Shown one piece after another: positions 17,459-25,876 of a stretch of DNA of 34,246 nucleotides. The first letter of the stretch is position 1, and every line of letters starts with the position of its first letter. Below the pieces are notes generated by a model that saw only the letters and a program-made list of their open reading frames with translations, was not told where the DNA came from and did not search any database. Origin of the DNA: SAR202 cluster bacterium bin87 (GTDB taxonomy: Bacteria; Chloroflexota; Dehalococcoidia; Lucifugimonadales; UBA3495). The stretch is from NCBI GenBank assembly GCA_002238825.1, contig MPNC01000022.1, forward strand, positions 1 through 34,246, in the 5' to 3' direction. Position numbers and translations under genes: made by a program.

Positions 17459-17677
17459 ATGAGCCGACGCGACCCAACCCTCGCCATCAACGCCAGCCTC
17501 TGCCCCGACGAATGGCTTGCCCAGCGCGAACCCCAGCAGCCTGATGTCGTCATCCACGAGCTGGCCCACGCCATGGCCCGCAACCAACTCGCCTATCGGG
17601 CAGGCAGGCGCCAAGGCCCCCGGCGCCACGGAGTCTCGTCACCGCGACGCCAGCCATCGGAGAGCACGCCACCATGA
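17459..17677 (+). CDS. Small ORF with an HELAH motif
   Basis: A 72-residue frame from the ATG at 17459, divergent from the recombinase. Its stop overlaps the next start in ATGA (17674), a sign of a real coupled gene. It contains PDVVIHELAHAMARNQ, which has the HExxH zinc-metallopeptidase signature, but the protein is far too short for a peptidase and no third ligand is visible, so it may be a remnant. The C-terminus is basic and low-complexity. Low certainty. Confidence 0.3.
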   Translation: MSRRDPTLAINASLCPDEWLAQREPQQPDVVIHELAHAMARNQLAYRAGRRQGPRRHGVSSPRRQPSESTPP

Positions 17678-18432
17678 CCCAGACCACCCACCCTTTCTCA
17701 TTCGTCATCTTCCGGTGCGGCTGCGCCCACCGGACCATCGTAGATGCCGCCATCGCGTGTCCTGTCCACGGGAAAATTCTGGTCGAGAACCGGACGATAC
17801 GGTTCCGGAATACCGAGACCCCGGACCTGCCGGGACTCGTCATGAACCAATACTTGACCAACGTCCCCCACGTGCTCCGCAACTCGGGCTCCAACTCCCG
17901 GCGCTCGCTGGTCTCCGTCCGTGGTGTCCGAGGCCACGAATGGGAGAAGGTCGCCTCGAGCTGGCCGACCCCTGGTTCGGTGGAACACGGCGGCAAGGTG
18001 CTGGCCTTCGGGCTGTCCGGCGCCGGCAAGACCCACGCGGTCTGAGCCCTGGGCCACCGGCTGGTGGAAGGTGCCCACTCCGTACTCTTCGCACCGGCCT
18101 ACCGGCTGGTGCAGGAACTGCTGGCCGCCAAGCGCGACCTGGACCTGCCCCGCCGGCTGCGCCAGCCGGACAACTTCGACTTCCTGCTCCTGGACGACCT
18201 GGGCCACCTGCCCAGGGTAACGAGGAGTCCGAGGTACTCTTCATCCTCATCACGGAGTGCTACGAACACGCAACGCTACCAACGCAGGTCGCTGGGAATC
18301 ACGTCCAGCCTGGTCTTCTCAGAGTGTGAATGCATCTTCGCCAACCCCATGGCAGCCGCCGCGGCCAATAGACCGGGTAGTCCATCACTCCGTCATTCTG
18401 GCGTTTGACGTCCCCAGCAACCGGACTGATGC
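17674..18432 (+). pseudogene. Broken IstB/DnaC-type ATPase, with zinc-cluster N-terminus
   Basis: The frame opens at the ATG at 17674 (GGAGAG site) with FRCGCAHRTIVDAAIACPVH, a Cys/His cluster. About 100 residues later an IstB-like P-loop appears, GLSGAGKTHA, followed by Val and an in-frame TGA (18043-18045). Reading on gives ALGHRLVEGAHSVLF, LVQELLAAKRDL and DFLLLDDLGHLP (Walker B). A one-base shift then gives GNEESEVLFILITECYE, another RRSLGITSSLVFSE and FANPMAAAAA, and a further one IDRVVHHSVILAFDVPSNR. One nonsense codon and at least three frameshifts mean the ATPase is dead. Probably an IS21 istB or a DnaC-like loader. Confidence 0.7.
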
Positions 18433-18920
18433 CACCGGCGACGTGGTCAATGCTCTCTTCCGACCCGAGGAGGCCACTCGGGGCCAGCTTCTGCTGATGG
18501 CGGTATCATCTGTCCCGAGTCAACCATTCGGTATTCCTGGCCATCTGCGGTGGCTGCCAAGGTGTCCCCAGGCGCATTGACCAGCCTCGGCTTGTTCCCC
18601 CAACGGGTGACCTCAACCCGCCGCACGGCACGGCCCCATCGTCTGGCTCGGAGGCTGGCATGCCGCGCGACCGGTCGCACGGGAAATGCACGCCAGCCCA
18701 TGAATTCAGGCACGATAACCCATCTAATGTATCTTAGCCTCGCTACTGGGTAGCGTTCAGGCGGGGGATGGCCGCCCCGGCACGCGAAATTCCGCTGATC
18801 ATGGTGCTTGTAAACTTGGAAATTGCCGTGCATGCCCTCACGGGGTGGGGTCTCAGACCCTGAAACCGCCCTTTAGGGAGATAAAATGGCCGCTTGGGAC
18901 GCACGCGAAATTCCGTGTGG
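18433..18920. other. Gene-free stretch
   Basis: Nothing convincing is coded here on either strand. It separates the IstB remnant (plus) from the minus-strand gene ending at 18921. It is probably what remains of the mobile element that carried the ATPase. I could not find its terminal inverted repeat. Confidence 0.4.
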
Positions 18921-20210
18921 TTAAACCAACTGGACGAGATATCCGTCCAGGTTCCAGCAGGTATCAAACTGGTCTCCGGCCGTCACCTGGGCGTAGGTGG
19001 ACGTGATGAGTGGGAACGCAGCACCCAGCTCGCGCTGCAGATTCCGGTGTTGCTCCCGAAATATCTCTGCTGCTCTCTGGGTCTCGCAGATAAAGATCAC
19101 CGGGCAGTCGTAGCCGCGACGCGCCACACGGAAATAGGGCGTCAGCTTGTTCCGGATGGCGGCGGGAGTGATTGCCGAGCGCTCGTATTCTATATACCAA
19201 TGCATGACCGTGTAGAACGAAATGCCAAGGTCGGATCTACCGGGAGGCGCTTCTTCCAGGGTGACGGAGTGCTCCAGTACCGCCAGGACATGGAGCGCCA
19301 CGCCGTGGTCCTTGGAGATGTTTGCAGCTTCATCCCTGGCCGCCTCGACCACTGCCTCGTTCTCGCACCGGCAGGTAACGACCAGGCCGCGGAGCCGGCG
19401 CGCCTCGGGCACGTACTGTTCCAGCTGCCGCCGGATCTCCTCCCGGTCTGCTTCGCCCTTTGCGCCCTGCCGGCTCCGATTGCCCGCGCGCATGGACTCC
19501 ATGGGGAACTTGCTCAGGGATAAACGGGCGGTCAACCGGGCGTCCGGCACGAGCTGCTGCCCGCCCGGCAGATACAGAGCGCCCCGGTACCCGGCAGAGA
19601 CGCGGTATCCGTGGAGCGACATCGCCACGAGGCAGTCGTTCTGCTGGTGGGTGTGGGTCAGCTGAGGCGCGTAACCATTGTGGTCCTTGCGGATATCCTC
19701 ATATACCCGGCGGCGTATGGTGGTGAGGGAGGTCGCGTCCCGGTGCTCGATGATGATGGTGCCTTCCACGGAAAGGTAATTCATGTGAAACCGGGGCGCC
19801 GGCAGGGTCCCGTCTTCGAGCGGGGGTACCAGGGCCGCATTGGAAGTCAGTTCGCCCTTTGGTCCGGCGTACACGGGTATGCGCACCAATAGTTCGCCGC
19901 GGTTGGCCTCTCTCAGCAGAGCTCCGACGACGTTCCTGTCAGCATCCTCATCCTGTTTGGTGGCCTCGTTGAACTGGGCTACCGCGGCTGCGATCCGCTC
20001 CTCGTCCTCTCCCTGGTTGAGCTGGGCCAGAGCACCGGCGAGCCTGCTGGGCCTCTCGTTCAGCAGGCTCGCCAACTGCGGGTCGCTCAGGCCCGAATAG
20101 TGTTCGATATTTTCAAAGACCCTGTTGGGCAACACCCCGTTCAGTCGCTCCAGCCTTTTCATCTCTGCCGGCAGCTCCGGACGGAACGCGCCGCGTCCTG
20201 TGATCACCAT
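18921..20210 (-). CDS. Replication-relaxation-like protein, second copy
   Basis: A 429-residue protein; AGGAGGAG precedes the ATG at 20210. The C-terminal 92 residues match the end of the protein at 3787-5517: WYIEYERSAITPAAIRNKL, PYFRVARRGYDCPVIFICET, QRAAEIF against YRVEFERSAVSPGEIAKKL and PVLFVCETERAA. A separate LVPDARL near 221 may supply the PD part of the fold; about 115 residues lie between it and the YEYERS block, much longer than in the paralogue. The N-terminal part is helical. It follows 20314-21225 on the same strand. Presumably DNA-binding or nuclease-like; function inferred. Confidence 0.65.
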   Translation of the reverse strand: MVITGRGAFRPELPAEMKRLERLNGVLPNRVFENIEHYSGLSDPQLASLLNERPSRLAGALAQLNQGEDEERIAAAVAQFNEATKQDEDADRNVVGALLREANRGELLVRIPVYAGPKGELTSNAALVPPLEDGTLPAPRFHMNYLSVEGTIIIEHRDATSLTTIRRRVYEDIRKDHNGYAPQLTHTHQQNDCLVAMSLHGYRVSAGYRGALYLPGGQQLVPDARLTARLSLSKFPMESMRAGNRSRQGAKGEADREEIRRQLEQYVPEARRLRGLVVTCRCENEAVVEAARDEAANISKDHGVALHVLAVLEHSVTLEEAPPGRSDLGISFYTVMHWYIEYERSAITPAAIRNKLTPYFRVARRGYDCPVIFICETQRAAEIFREQHRNLQRELGAAFPLITSTYAQVTAGDQFDTCWNLDGYLVQLV

Positions 20211-20220
20211 GCCGTCTCCT

Positions 20221-20310
20221 CCTTCTCGTCAGTCGTTCTCGTCAGTCGTTCTCGTCAGTCGTTCTCGTCAGTCGTTCTCGTCAGTCGTTCTCGTCAGTCG
20301 TTCTCGTCAG
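20221..20310. repeat. 13-bp tandem repeat in the operon spacer, about seven copies
   Basis: Plus-strand unit TCGTTCTCGTCAG is repeated exactly six times from 20233 to 20310, with a truncated, slightly altered copy at 20221-20232. It fills nearly all the spacer between the stop at 20314 and the Shine-Dalgarno site of the gene starting at 20210. Since 13 is not a multiple of three, each copy shifts frame. Such perfect arrays readily gain and lose copies. Confidence 0.95.
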
Positions 20311-20313
20311 TCG

Positions 20314-21225
20314 TTATTGTGCAGGGCACAGGTCCTGCGGCAGCCGGTCTCCGAAATTGAGGATTTCGAATGCGTCGGCGACGTCGTCATGAGGGGCGGG
20401 CTCCGCCCGGCCCTCGTAGATGCGTTGACCGGGCGGCGGTCCCACGAGGTAGAGATATCCTGCGTCTCTGGACAGGACGCTGCGGGCCAGCTCGACCCCG
20501 CGGAAATCGGGCGTGGAAATGACGTAGGCCGAAGGCTTGGGGTTGTAGTCCAAGTCGGGGTCCGGCTGGTCGATCTGTGGGTCTCGCAGGCGCTCGTCCC
20601 TTTCGCCGCGGGATCGCATGACCAGCGTGTGGAGCCTGGCGTTGTCAACATCAGGGAAGCGGCTGCTCCACCGGGACTCCAGCATCCTCCCTGTGACCGA
20701 CCGGCCGATGTGGCCGAAGAAGATTCGATAGTTGTCCTCGTAGGTCGCGACGGCCTCCACGAACCTGGTGTTCCGCAGCCACCGCCAGGACAGGATCTTC
20801 CGGGGTTTGCCGTCGTGGGTCCGGTCAGCGCCCTCGCCCAGCAGCACCTCCGGAGCCGCGGGGTACCACATCTCGATCCGCTCCAGCTTCTCCCAGAGGT
20901 CGAGAGCTCCGCGATAGCCGTTGAAAAAACCGGGATGTTCATGGTCTTCCCATTCCGGGTGGAGGGGGTCATGCTCGTGACCGCCATAATCGTGCCCCAG
21001 GTGAGGATGCTGCGGAGGAAAAACCTGGATCAGCCCTCCCGTGGTGATCAACAGCCTGGCCCGCGGCCGCACCAGACGGCCACCGTGTTTGACGACGACC
21101 AGCCCGTCCCGTTTCCACTCCTCCGCCTTGCGGGACACGGTGGTCCGGTTTACATAGCGGAAGCCAGCCAGATCCTGCACCGACGCCCACGGGAGCCTGG
21201 TCAAATTTTTCAGATCCTCGTCCAT
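20314..21225 (-). CDS. Winged-helix protein, partner of the second replication-relaxation-like gene
   Basis: A 303-residue protein. The ATG at 21225 is placed by AGGAGG six bases upstream; an earlier GTG/ATG-type start at 21240 would lie on that site. Residues 5-70 form a winged helix (NLTRLPWASVQDLAGFRYVN, RTTVSRKAEEWKRDGLVVV), similar to the N-terminus at 1768-3657. A His-rich segment follows (GHDYGGHEHD). The C-terminal region contains SAYVISTPDFRGVELARSVL, comparable to AVYIVAGNPEIEEAVLA in the larger paralogue. Gene order relative to the nuclease-like partner is reversed compared with the first pair. Confidence 0.7.
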   Translation of the reverse strand: MDEDLKNLTRLPWASVQDLAGFRYVNRTTVSRKAEEWKRDGLVVVKHGGRLVRPRARLLITTGGLIQVFPPQHPHLGHDYGGHEHDPLHPEWEDHEHPGFFNGYRGALDLWEKLERIEMWYPAAPEVLLGEGADRTHDGKPRKILSWRWLRNTRFVEAVATYEDNYRIFFGHIGRSVTGRMLESRWSSRFPDVDNARLHTLVMRSRGERDERLRDPQIDQPDPDLDYNPKPSAYVISTPDFRGVELARSVLSRDAGYLYLVGPPPGQRIYEGRAEPAPHDDVADAFEILNFGDRLPQDLCPAQ

Positions 21226-21309
21226 AACTACCTCCTGCAAGCCGTCTCCTTTGCAGATTGCTCAACACCTTGTACTGAACTTTGCCCTTTCGGCGTTTTC
21301 GCAAATTAC

Positions 21310-21633
21310 TCATCCTGAGAATAGCCGTCGGAGAAAACTCCGGTCTGATTTCTCAGGCGGGTTCGGCACCGCGCAATCGACACACGGTCGCCGCTTATCG
21401 AGGTAGCACCAAAGGTCGACCTCATCCATATCTCGACAGCGGGCCCCCAGCCTGGCCAGGCAGCTGCGGCAGATGGGAATACGCAGAGGCTTGCGGCGCC
21501 CGAACCACTCGATGAGGCCTGCGGTGGCGGGTTCCCTGCAGTACCCGCAGATCCTGTCCTCACTGCGCCCTTCCCTCTGCCGATCGGTACGACGACGGCG
21601 GTCTTCCGCGCGGCGTTCCTCCGGACTCTTCAT
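21310..21633 (-). CDS. Small zinc-cluster protein
   Basis: A 107-residue protein; AGGAAA precedes the ATG at 21633. It has a very basic start (RRAEDRRRRTDRQREGR), then CGYC, CRSC, single Cys residues and CVDC, which could bind two zinc ions. It lies 84 bases upstream of the winged-helix gene on the same strand and is probably its operon leader gene. Likely DNA- or RNA-binding; no named family recognised. Confidence 0.6.
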   Translation of the reverse strand: MKSPEERRAEDRRRRTDRQREGRSEDRICGYCREPATAGLIEWFGRRKPLRIPICRSCLARLGARCRDMDEVDLWCYLDKRRPCVDCAVPNPPEKSDRSFLRRLFSG

Positions 21634-21999
21634 GGATTTCCTCCAGTTGTGGTTCGCCAGGCCCTACCCGGCGTTTTTCCGGGATTATGCCGCGACCCAG
21701 AAACAAGCCGCTCCGGGACGGATGAGTCATAATTTCGTGCGGGAGACCCTTGCTTTTCGTGCGGGGCGAATGCCGCCATCCCGGGATGAAGCCGAGGACT
21801 CTTGACAACCGGTCGTTACCATGTTCTCAACCCGCCCGGCATCGCCGGGGCGCTGAAGATCGGCGTGTGCTCAAACGCCCGGCGCCCACCACGCCGAATT
21901 GCTTCATTTGGGGTAGCGGCGCTCACTGGCGCTCAGGAGCGTCTGCCCCGCGCAATTTGACCGAGACGGAGGTATGTCGCCTGACCTGGCACCGTGCGA
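21634..21999. other. Divergent promoter region
   Basis: No gene is convincing here. The region separates the minus-strand zinc-cluster operon from the plus-strand integrase remnant and should hold the operon promoter, but I could not pick out clear -35/-10 elements. Confidence 0.35.
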
Positions 22000-22490
22000 A
22001 TGGACCAGCGGAACGTGTGGGAGATCACAGTGAGCTTGGGCAAAGACGACAAGGGAATCCGGCATTGGCGGTCCTGGACCGTTTACGGAACCAAGGCGGA
22101 AGCCCAGCAACACCTGCGCCAGTTCGTGGATGAAGTGGAGCGTAGCCGCCTGCGGCGGGGCACGGTGGCGGTCGGCGACTGGTTGAGCGTCTGGCAGCCG
22201 GTAGGATGCGGCGCCGCGCTTCAGGATCAAGACCCAGGAACGCTGCGAGGACAGCATCGAACAGGACCTGATGCCGCGCCTCGGCGAGATTCCGTTGGGG
22301 GATCTCTCGCCCCGTCACGTTGAGGACGCCTGTCGGCAACTCATGGCCGACGGCTTGAGTCCGCGCATGATTCGCCTGGTTCGAGTGTCCCGTCGGGAGC
22401 TTGCAAATACGCCATTCGCAGGGAGAGGGTGAACCGCAATGTGGCGGAACGGGTCGTACTGCCCGCCGTGACCGAAAAGAGCGCATCAGC
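22000..22490 (+). pseudogene. Phage-type tyrosine integrase, N-terminal remnant
   Basis: From the ATG at 22000 one frame gives the arm-binding domain: VWEITVSLGKDDKGIRHWRS, WTVYGTKAEAQQHLRQFVDE, VAVGDWLSVW. A shift near 22200 gives the core-binding domain: IKTQERCEDSIEQDLMPRLG, IPLGDLSPRHVEDACRQLMA, DGLSPRMIRLVR. A second shift near 22395 gives KYAIRRERVNRNVAERVVLP. The catalytic domain (R-K-H-R-Y) is missing. It is a dead integrase, separate from the intact one at 16376-17407, and shows a second integration event in this island. Confidence 0.75.
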
Positions 22491-22725
22491 TCCGTCCATC
22501 AGCGCCGTCAATGCAGTCGCCGCCCGCCGGCCCGGAGGCCGCCAGCGTCAGCATCTGGTCTACCGCGTTCGCCCGCCCCGGCGGATCGCCGAGGTCGATG
22601 TGATGGTCAACGAGTTCACGCTGGGCCAGGGTGAGCGGAAGGATCAGTCCGGCATCGGCCCAAGCGGTGATCATCGAAGGCGATTTGGATATCGAAGGCG
22701 ATTTGGATGCGGTCGGGTTGCTCAC
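22486..22725 (-). CDS. Small protein with duplicated SKSPSI segment
   Basis: A 79-residue frame from the GTG at 22725; only a weak ribosome site is seen. The N-terminus repeats SKSPSI/SKSPSM, encoded by an exact 18-bp duplication at 22673-22708. The rest, ITAWADAGLILPLTLAQREL, VDHHIDLGDPPGRANAVDQM, has protein-like composition. It lies downstream of the ATPase gene on the same strand. Not recognised; may be a real small gene or a degraded end. Confidence 0.35.
   Translation of the reverse strand: MSNPTASKSPSISKSPSMITAWADAGLILPLTLAQRELVDHHIDLGDPPGRANAVDQMLTLAASGPAGGDCIDGADGRS
22673..22708. repeat. 18-bp exact tandem duplication
   Basis: ATCGAAGGCGATTTGGAT occurs twice in direct succession (22673-22690, 22691-22708). 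In the minus-strand small ORF it adds six residues without disturbing the frame. Confidence 0.9.
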
Positions 22726-22908
22726 GTGACAACATCTATTGAGTGTTCCTCGTTTCTGATCGGTTTCCTCACTCGAAAACCATTGCCCCGGGGCACAGGG
22801 TCACCTTGGAGCACAGGACCACCTTGTCAGGCCTTCAGCGCCCCGCGACACTCACCCTGCGGTGGATTGGGGTGATTTCGCCGGCAACTACGAGATGCTC
22901 ACCGCGCG

Positions 22909-24672
22909 TCACGAGCACGCGGGCATCCGGGACATATCACCGGTGTCACTCATGTCACCTTCATCTCGAGCAGTTTCGACCTCCGCCAGGCGGAAGCGCG
23001 GCGGATGCCCTTGGGCCGCGGCCCTCCGGAGCACTTTCACCAGGATGGTCCGGTCGCCGTCCCTCACGCGAAAGACCTGGTCGGATATCCCTCTCAGGGA
23101 TTTGGCCAAATTTCCCGCCCGCCCCCTTTCGGTGGGGGCGTCGATGCCGAGCGGGTCGCTCTGGTCGGCCGGCAGCGCGAGCGACAGGAGTTCCCGCGGT
23201 ATGACCATCGCGCTCCCGCGGCAATCCCACCATGCCTGTACGAACTGGGCTGGCTCATCCACCGCGGATCTGGTCCGGTCGACGAACTCCGCCTGGTCGG
23301 CCAAAAAGCCGGGGACGCCGATGTGGTGCAGAATGGCGGCGGTCAAATCACGCCACTCCTCAAATCCCCCCAGGCCGGATATCGCCGTCGCCGGTGGGCT
23401 GCCGGCGTCCAGCCAGCTTTGGACGAGGCTGCCCACGGCCGACAGGAAAAGGCCGCGGCGCTGCAGTGCTCCGATCACAGGATCGAAGGCGAAAACCCGG
23501 TTCTGCGGATCAGGGGCATTGGTATCCAGCCTGATGCCCACGCAACGCAACGCGAGTTCGGTGCTGAGAGTAAGGTTGTTGGCGGTGCCGATCTCGGTCA
23601 GAGGGTGTCGGTTCACGATCTGTTGGCGGAAATTGGTGCCCAGCCGCCGCTGCATGTATACCTCAGCGGTCAGATAGGCCGCGAACTCCGGGTTGTCGAC
23701 ACGCCCGCTCAGATTGTCAAATAGCACAATACCGTGAGACAAACTGCCAGCGGCGCCCAGCTGCTTTGCGGTCTCGTCGTTGTCCCGGCCCAGACGGCCC
23801 AGAGTAGCCAGCGGTTGGCCGGTGTGGATGGCTGCCACGGTATGGGCCAGCAGCGTGGCTCCCGTGCGGGGCTGCGGCTTGTCCACCAGGAAAAGCGGAG
23901 TTTTGGCTACTGCCATCCCCAGCAACGGGGTGATCAGGCACGCCAGGAAGTTCGCCCAATCGGACGGGCCGGCGAAAGGAAATCCCTTGAAGTGCTCGGT
24001 CAGATGCCCCAAAGCCTGGGTTGCATCCATGCCAGTGTCAACCGCCACGTCACACCGCATGAGGACTCGCTCATGGGCGTGATAACCATCGTGGGCGCGA
24101 ACCGCCGATCGGTCAACGGCCAAAAAGGGCCGGTTGACGACACCGGCGAGTACCGGCAGCCGGTCGTCGGGCGTGTTGGGCATGGAATGCACGAGCCGGC
24201 GCGGCGGCGGCACCGGTTTTTCCGTGCCGTCCCGGGCGCGCGTCCGCCACGAGATGATGTCCGCCAGGTAGTTCTCCATCAGGTGTGGCGACACCCGTTG
24301 GATCGTCGGAGAGCCATCGTCGGCATCGTGGACGGTCACCATTACGCCGTCCCGGCGGTAGAACACCGGCGTGCCGTCCTGCCAGTTGGCCCCGATCACC
24401 GCGTCCCAGGTATCCCGACGCTGGTCGTGGTAATCGATGTATTGGCCGTGGTAGATCCGGATGCGGGGGTCCGGGACGCCATCCTGACCAGCGCCAGGAG
24501 CTGTCGGATCGTCCGGTCGCGTAACCGCCCTCGCCGGTTCGGCCGGAGCCATGGTTGGAGCAACACCAGAGGACCCTTTATCTGGATACGGTTCGGTGGC
24601 CGGGTCATCCGCCGGTGCCGTCAGGGAAGGAATCAGTTGAGTTTTTTTGGCGAGACTGAATTCGTTGGTCAT
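22909..24672 (-). CDS. Primase/helicase-type ATPase with altered Walker A
   Basis: A 587-residue protein starting at the ATG at 24672; a GTG at 24693 is possible, and neither has a good ribosome site. The first 65 residues are Pro/Asp-rich. The central domain looks like the ATPase of plasmid and phage primase-helicases (DUF927/D5-like): FLVDKPQPRTGATLLAHTV (262-280), Walker B GIVLFDNLS (314-322), and IGTANNLTLSTELALRCVGI then RLDT (361-384), the sensor/arginine-finger block of that group. In the P-loop, Ala272 takes the place of the expected Lys, so ATP use is doubtful unless another residue compensates. Upstream lies a zinc-cluster gene; the context is a mobile element. Confidence 0.65.
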   Translation of the reverse strand: MTNEFSLAKKTQLIPSLTAPADDPATEPYPDKGSSGVAPTMAPAEPARAVTRPDDPTAPGAGQDGVPDPRIRIYHGQYIDYHDQRRDTWDAVIGANWQDGTPVFYRRDGVMVTVHDADDGSPTIQRVSPHLMENYLADIISWRTRARDGTEKPVPPPRRLVHSMPNTPDDRLPVLAGVVNRPFLAVDRSAVRAHDGYHAHERVLMRCDVAVDTGMDATQALGHLTEHFKGFPFAGPSDWANFLACLITPLLGMAVAKTPLFLVDKPQPRTGATLLAHTVAAIHTGQPLATLGRLGRDNDETAKQLGAAGSLSHGIVLFDNLSGRVDNPEFAAYLTAEVYMQRRLGTNFRQQIVNRHPLTEIGTANNLTLSTELALRCVGIRLDTNAPDPQNRVFAFDPVIGALQRRGLFLSAVGSLVQSWLDAGSPPATAISGLGGFEEWRDLTAAILHHIGVPGFLADQAEFVDRTRSAVDEPAQFVQAWWDCRGSAMVIPRELLSLALPADQSDPLGIDAPTERGRAGNLAKSLRGISDQVFRVRDGDRTILVKVLRRAAAQGHPPRFRLAEVETARDEGDMSDTGDMSRMPACS

Positions 24673-24801
24673 GGCTGATAACCGTGTGGGCACGTGTACT
24701 TACCCGGCATGGTGGAGACCGCCGCGCCGATGTATGGTTTTTCGAGGAATAGCCTCGTGCAGGATGATGGCGTCCATCGTGTCATGCCTGGCGTGTCATG
24801 C

Positions 24802-25023
24802 CTAGAAGGGGCGGTCGAGGGGGGACGTCCCGTGGTTCATGGCCAAGACCGGACCGGCGCCGGCCTTGACCTCGGCGATGACACCGGCCGTCACCGCGGC
24901 CCTGATGATGTGGTGTCGGCAGTAATCCTGGCCGCCGATCCGGTACAGGGTTTTGACGTAGACGGTGTGGGGCACGCGAACGGGCGGTTCCAGCTCGGCG
25001 CCGCAGGCAATGCAGCTGGGCAT
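24802..25023 (-). CDS. Small zinc-ribbon protein
   Basis: A 73-residue protein. The ATG at 25023 follows a near-perfect CCGGAGGTGAG site, which rules out the longer frame starting at 25083. The sequence MPSCIACGAELEPP and YRIGGQDYCRHHII gives CxxC ... CxHH, a compact zinc ribbon. It lies upstream of the primase/helicase-type gene on the same strand and may be co-transcribed with it. Role unknown. Confidence 0.65.
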   Translation of the reverse strand: MPSCIACGAELEPPVRVPHTVYVKTLYRIGGQDYCRHHIIRAAVTAGVIAEVKAGAGPVLAMNHGTSPLDRPF

Positions 25024-25130
25024 GTTTCTCACCTCCGGAGGATGCGGGTCATTTGCCCGGATTGTAACGAGCTTTCCAGTCAACTCTTCCCGCTGTCCCG
25101 GGAGGCAGGTTTCAGGATGGTGAGGCGGGG

Positions 25131-25310
25131 GTGGTGAGCCAGGCTGATCCTGATGTGAGGTGCGGTGTGCCAGGATGTGGCCCAGCCCAAATCGCGCGCG
25201 GACGACCTCCAGCCACCCAGGACCGGTGTCGTCGGATCAAGGACCTCTCAACGGCGGCTGTGCCCTGGATGCGAACCGAAACGGACGCCGCGCCCGTAAC
25301 GGCACAATGA
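25131..25310 (+). CDS. Possible 59-residue Cys-containing peptide
   Basis: A short frame from the GTG at 25131 (or 25134) after a purine-rich GAGGCGGGG. It contains RCGVPGCG, then RGRPPATQDRCRR, faintly like FCS-type zinc fingers (C..C ... gRP..C...CR). It may be genuine or a remnant. Evidence is limited to the Cys pattern and start region. Confidence 0.25.
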   Translation: MVSQADPDVRCGVPGCGPAQIARGRPPATQDRCRRIKDLSTAAVPWMRTETDAAPVTAQ

Positions 25311-25563
25311 GGAATAGTGAACACGGCCTCGCCGCCGAACACGCCAGCACTACCGTCGCCCGGCTCGTGACGAAGAGCTGCTGTCGGAGTTACAACCCTC
25401 GCAGTCCCGATAACCTCCTGCGGTGCCGAGCCGGGTTTGCCGAGAGGGCGGCCGGGAACGCAGGGTCCAGCGGCGAGGATCCTGTGGCATCACGAGGACC
25501 GGCCGGCGGTGCCACTGTACCGACTACTGCGCCGCCGCCGCGACGAATCTGTCGGCTCAGGTC

Positions 25564-25755
25564 ATGCCGTCAGTCACACGAAAGGCGGGCGCCGCCGCGA
25601 GAAGGAAGGACGGGGACGAACGCAGGGAACAGATACGCGACCTGCGCCCAGATGGTTTGGACAATAAAGCCATTGCCGACCGACTGGGCGTTCACGTCAG
25701 GACCGTGCAGAGGGCGCTGGGAGGCGCCGGTAATGTGGCGACACACCAGACATGA
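25564..25755 (+). CDS. Small helix-turn-helix protein
   Basis: A 63-residue frame from the ATG at 25564. The frame is open further upstream to a GTG at 25423, where a Cys-rich stretch (RRGSCGITRTGRRCHCTDYC) is read. The core REQIRDLRPDGLDNKAIADR, LGVHVRTVQRAL is a clear homeodomain-like helix-turn-helix of the kind in transposase and regulator N-termini. No strong ribosome-binding site decides the start. It could be a regulator or the head of a lost transposase. Confidence 0.45.
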   Translation: MPSVTRKAGAAARRKDGDERREQIRDLRPDGLDNKAIADRLGVHVRTVQRALGGAGNVATHQT

Positions 25756-25876
25756 CTCGGCTACACCCGCCGCAGGGGATGCCTGCGTAAGCCAGTGCGC
25801 CCCCGTCGGTCAGCGGCGGAGTGTCGTGCGGGCGGCATCCTGGCGACAGAACACGGATGAATGTGAAAGGGACGAT

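Noticed and set aside
17408-17460. Attachment site next to the integrase
   Set aside because: No tRNA end or direct repeat could be identified near the gene within the window.
20221-20310. CRISPR-like array
   Set aside because: The 13-bp units are head to tail with no spacers, so this is a simple tandem repeat.
20125-21318. 397-codon plus-strand frame crossing the 13-bp array
   Set aside because: It reads the tandem repeat as a Ser/Arg/Val repeat and is antisense to the winged-helix gene that has a strong ribosome site.
22862-22960. Possible DUF5615/PIN-like fragment (DFAGNYEMLTARHEHAGI) on the plus strand
   Set aside because: Only about 20 residues are suggestive and the frame then overlaps the ATPase gene end; too short to claim.
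23734-24678. 314-codon plus-strand frame
   Set aside because: Antisense to the primase/helicase-type gene; no start signal.
25160-25876. Upstream part of a 340-codon plus-strand frame
   Set aside because: Only its last 100 codons look like protein; the upstream part is Arg/Ser/Thr-rich, and overlaps other better-supported small frames.
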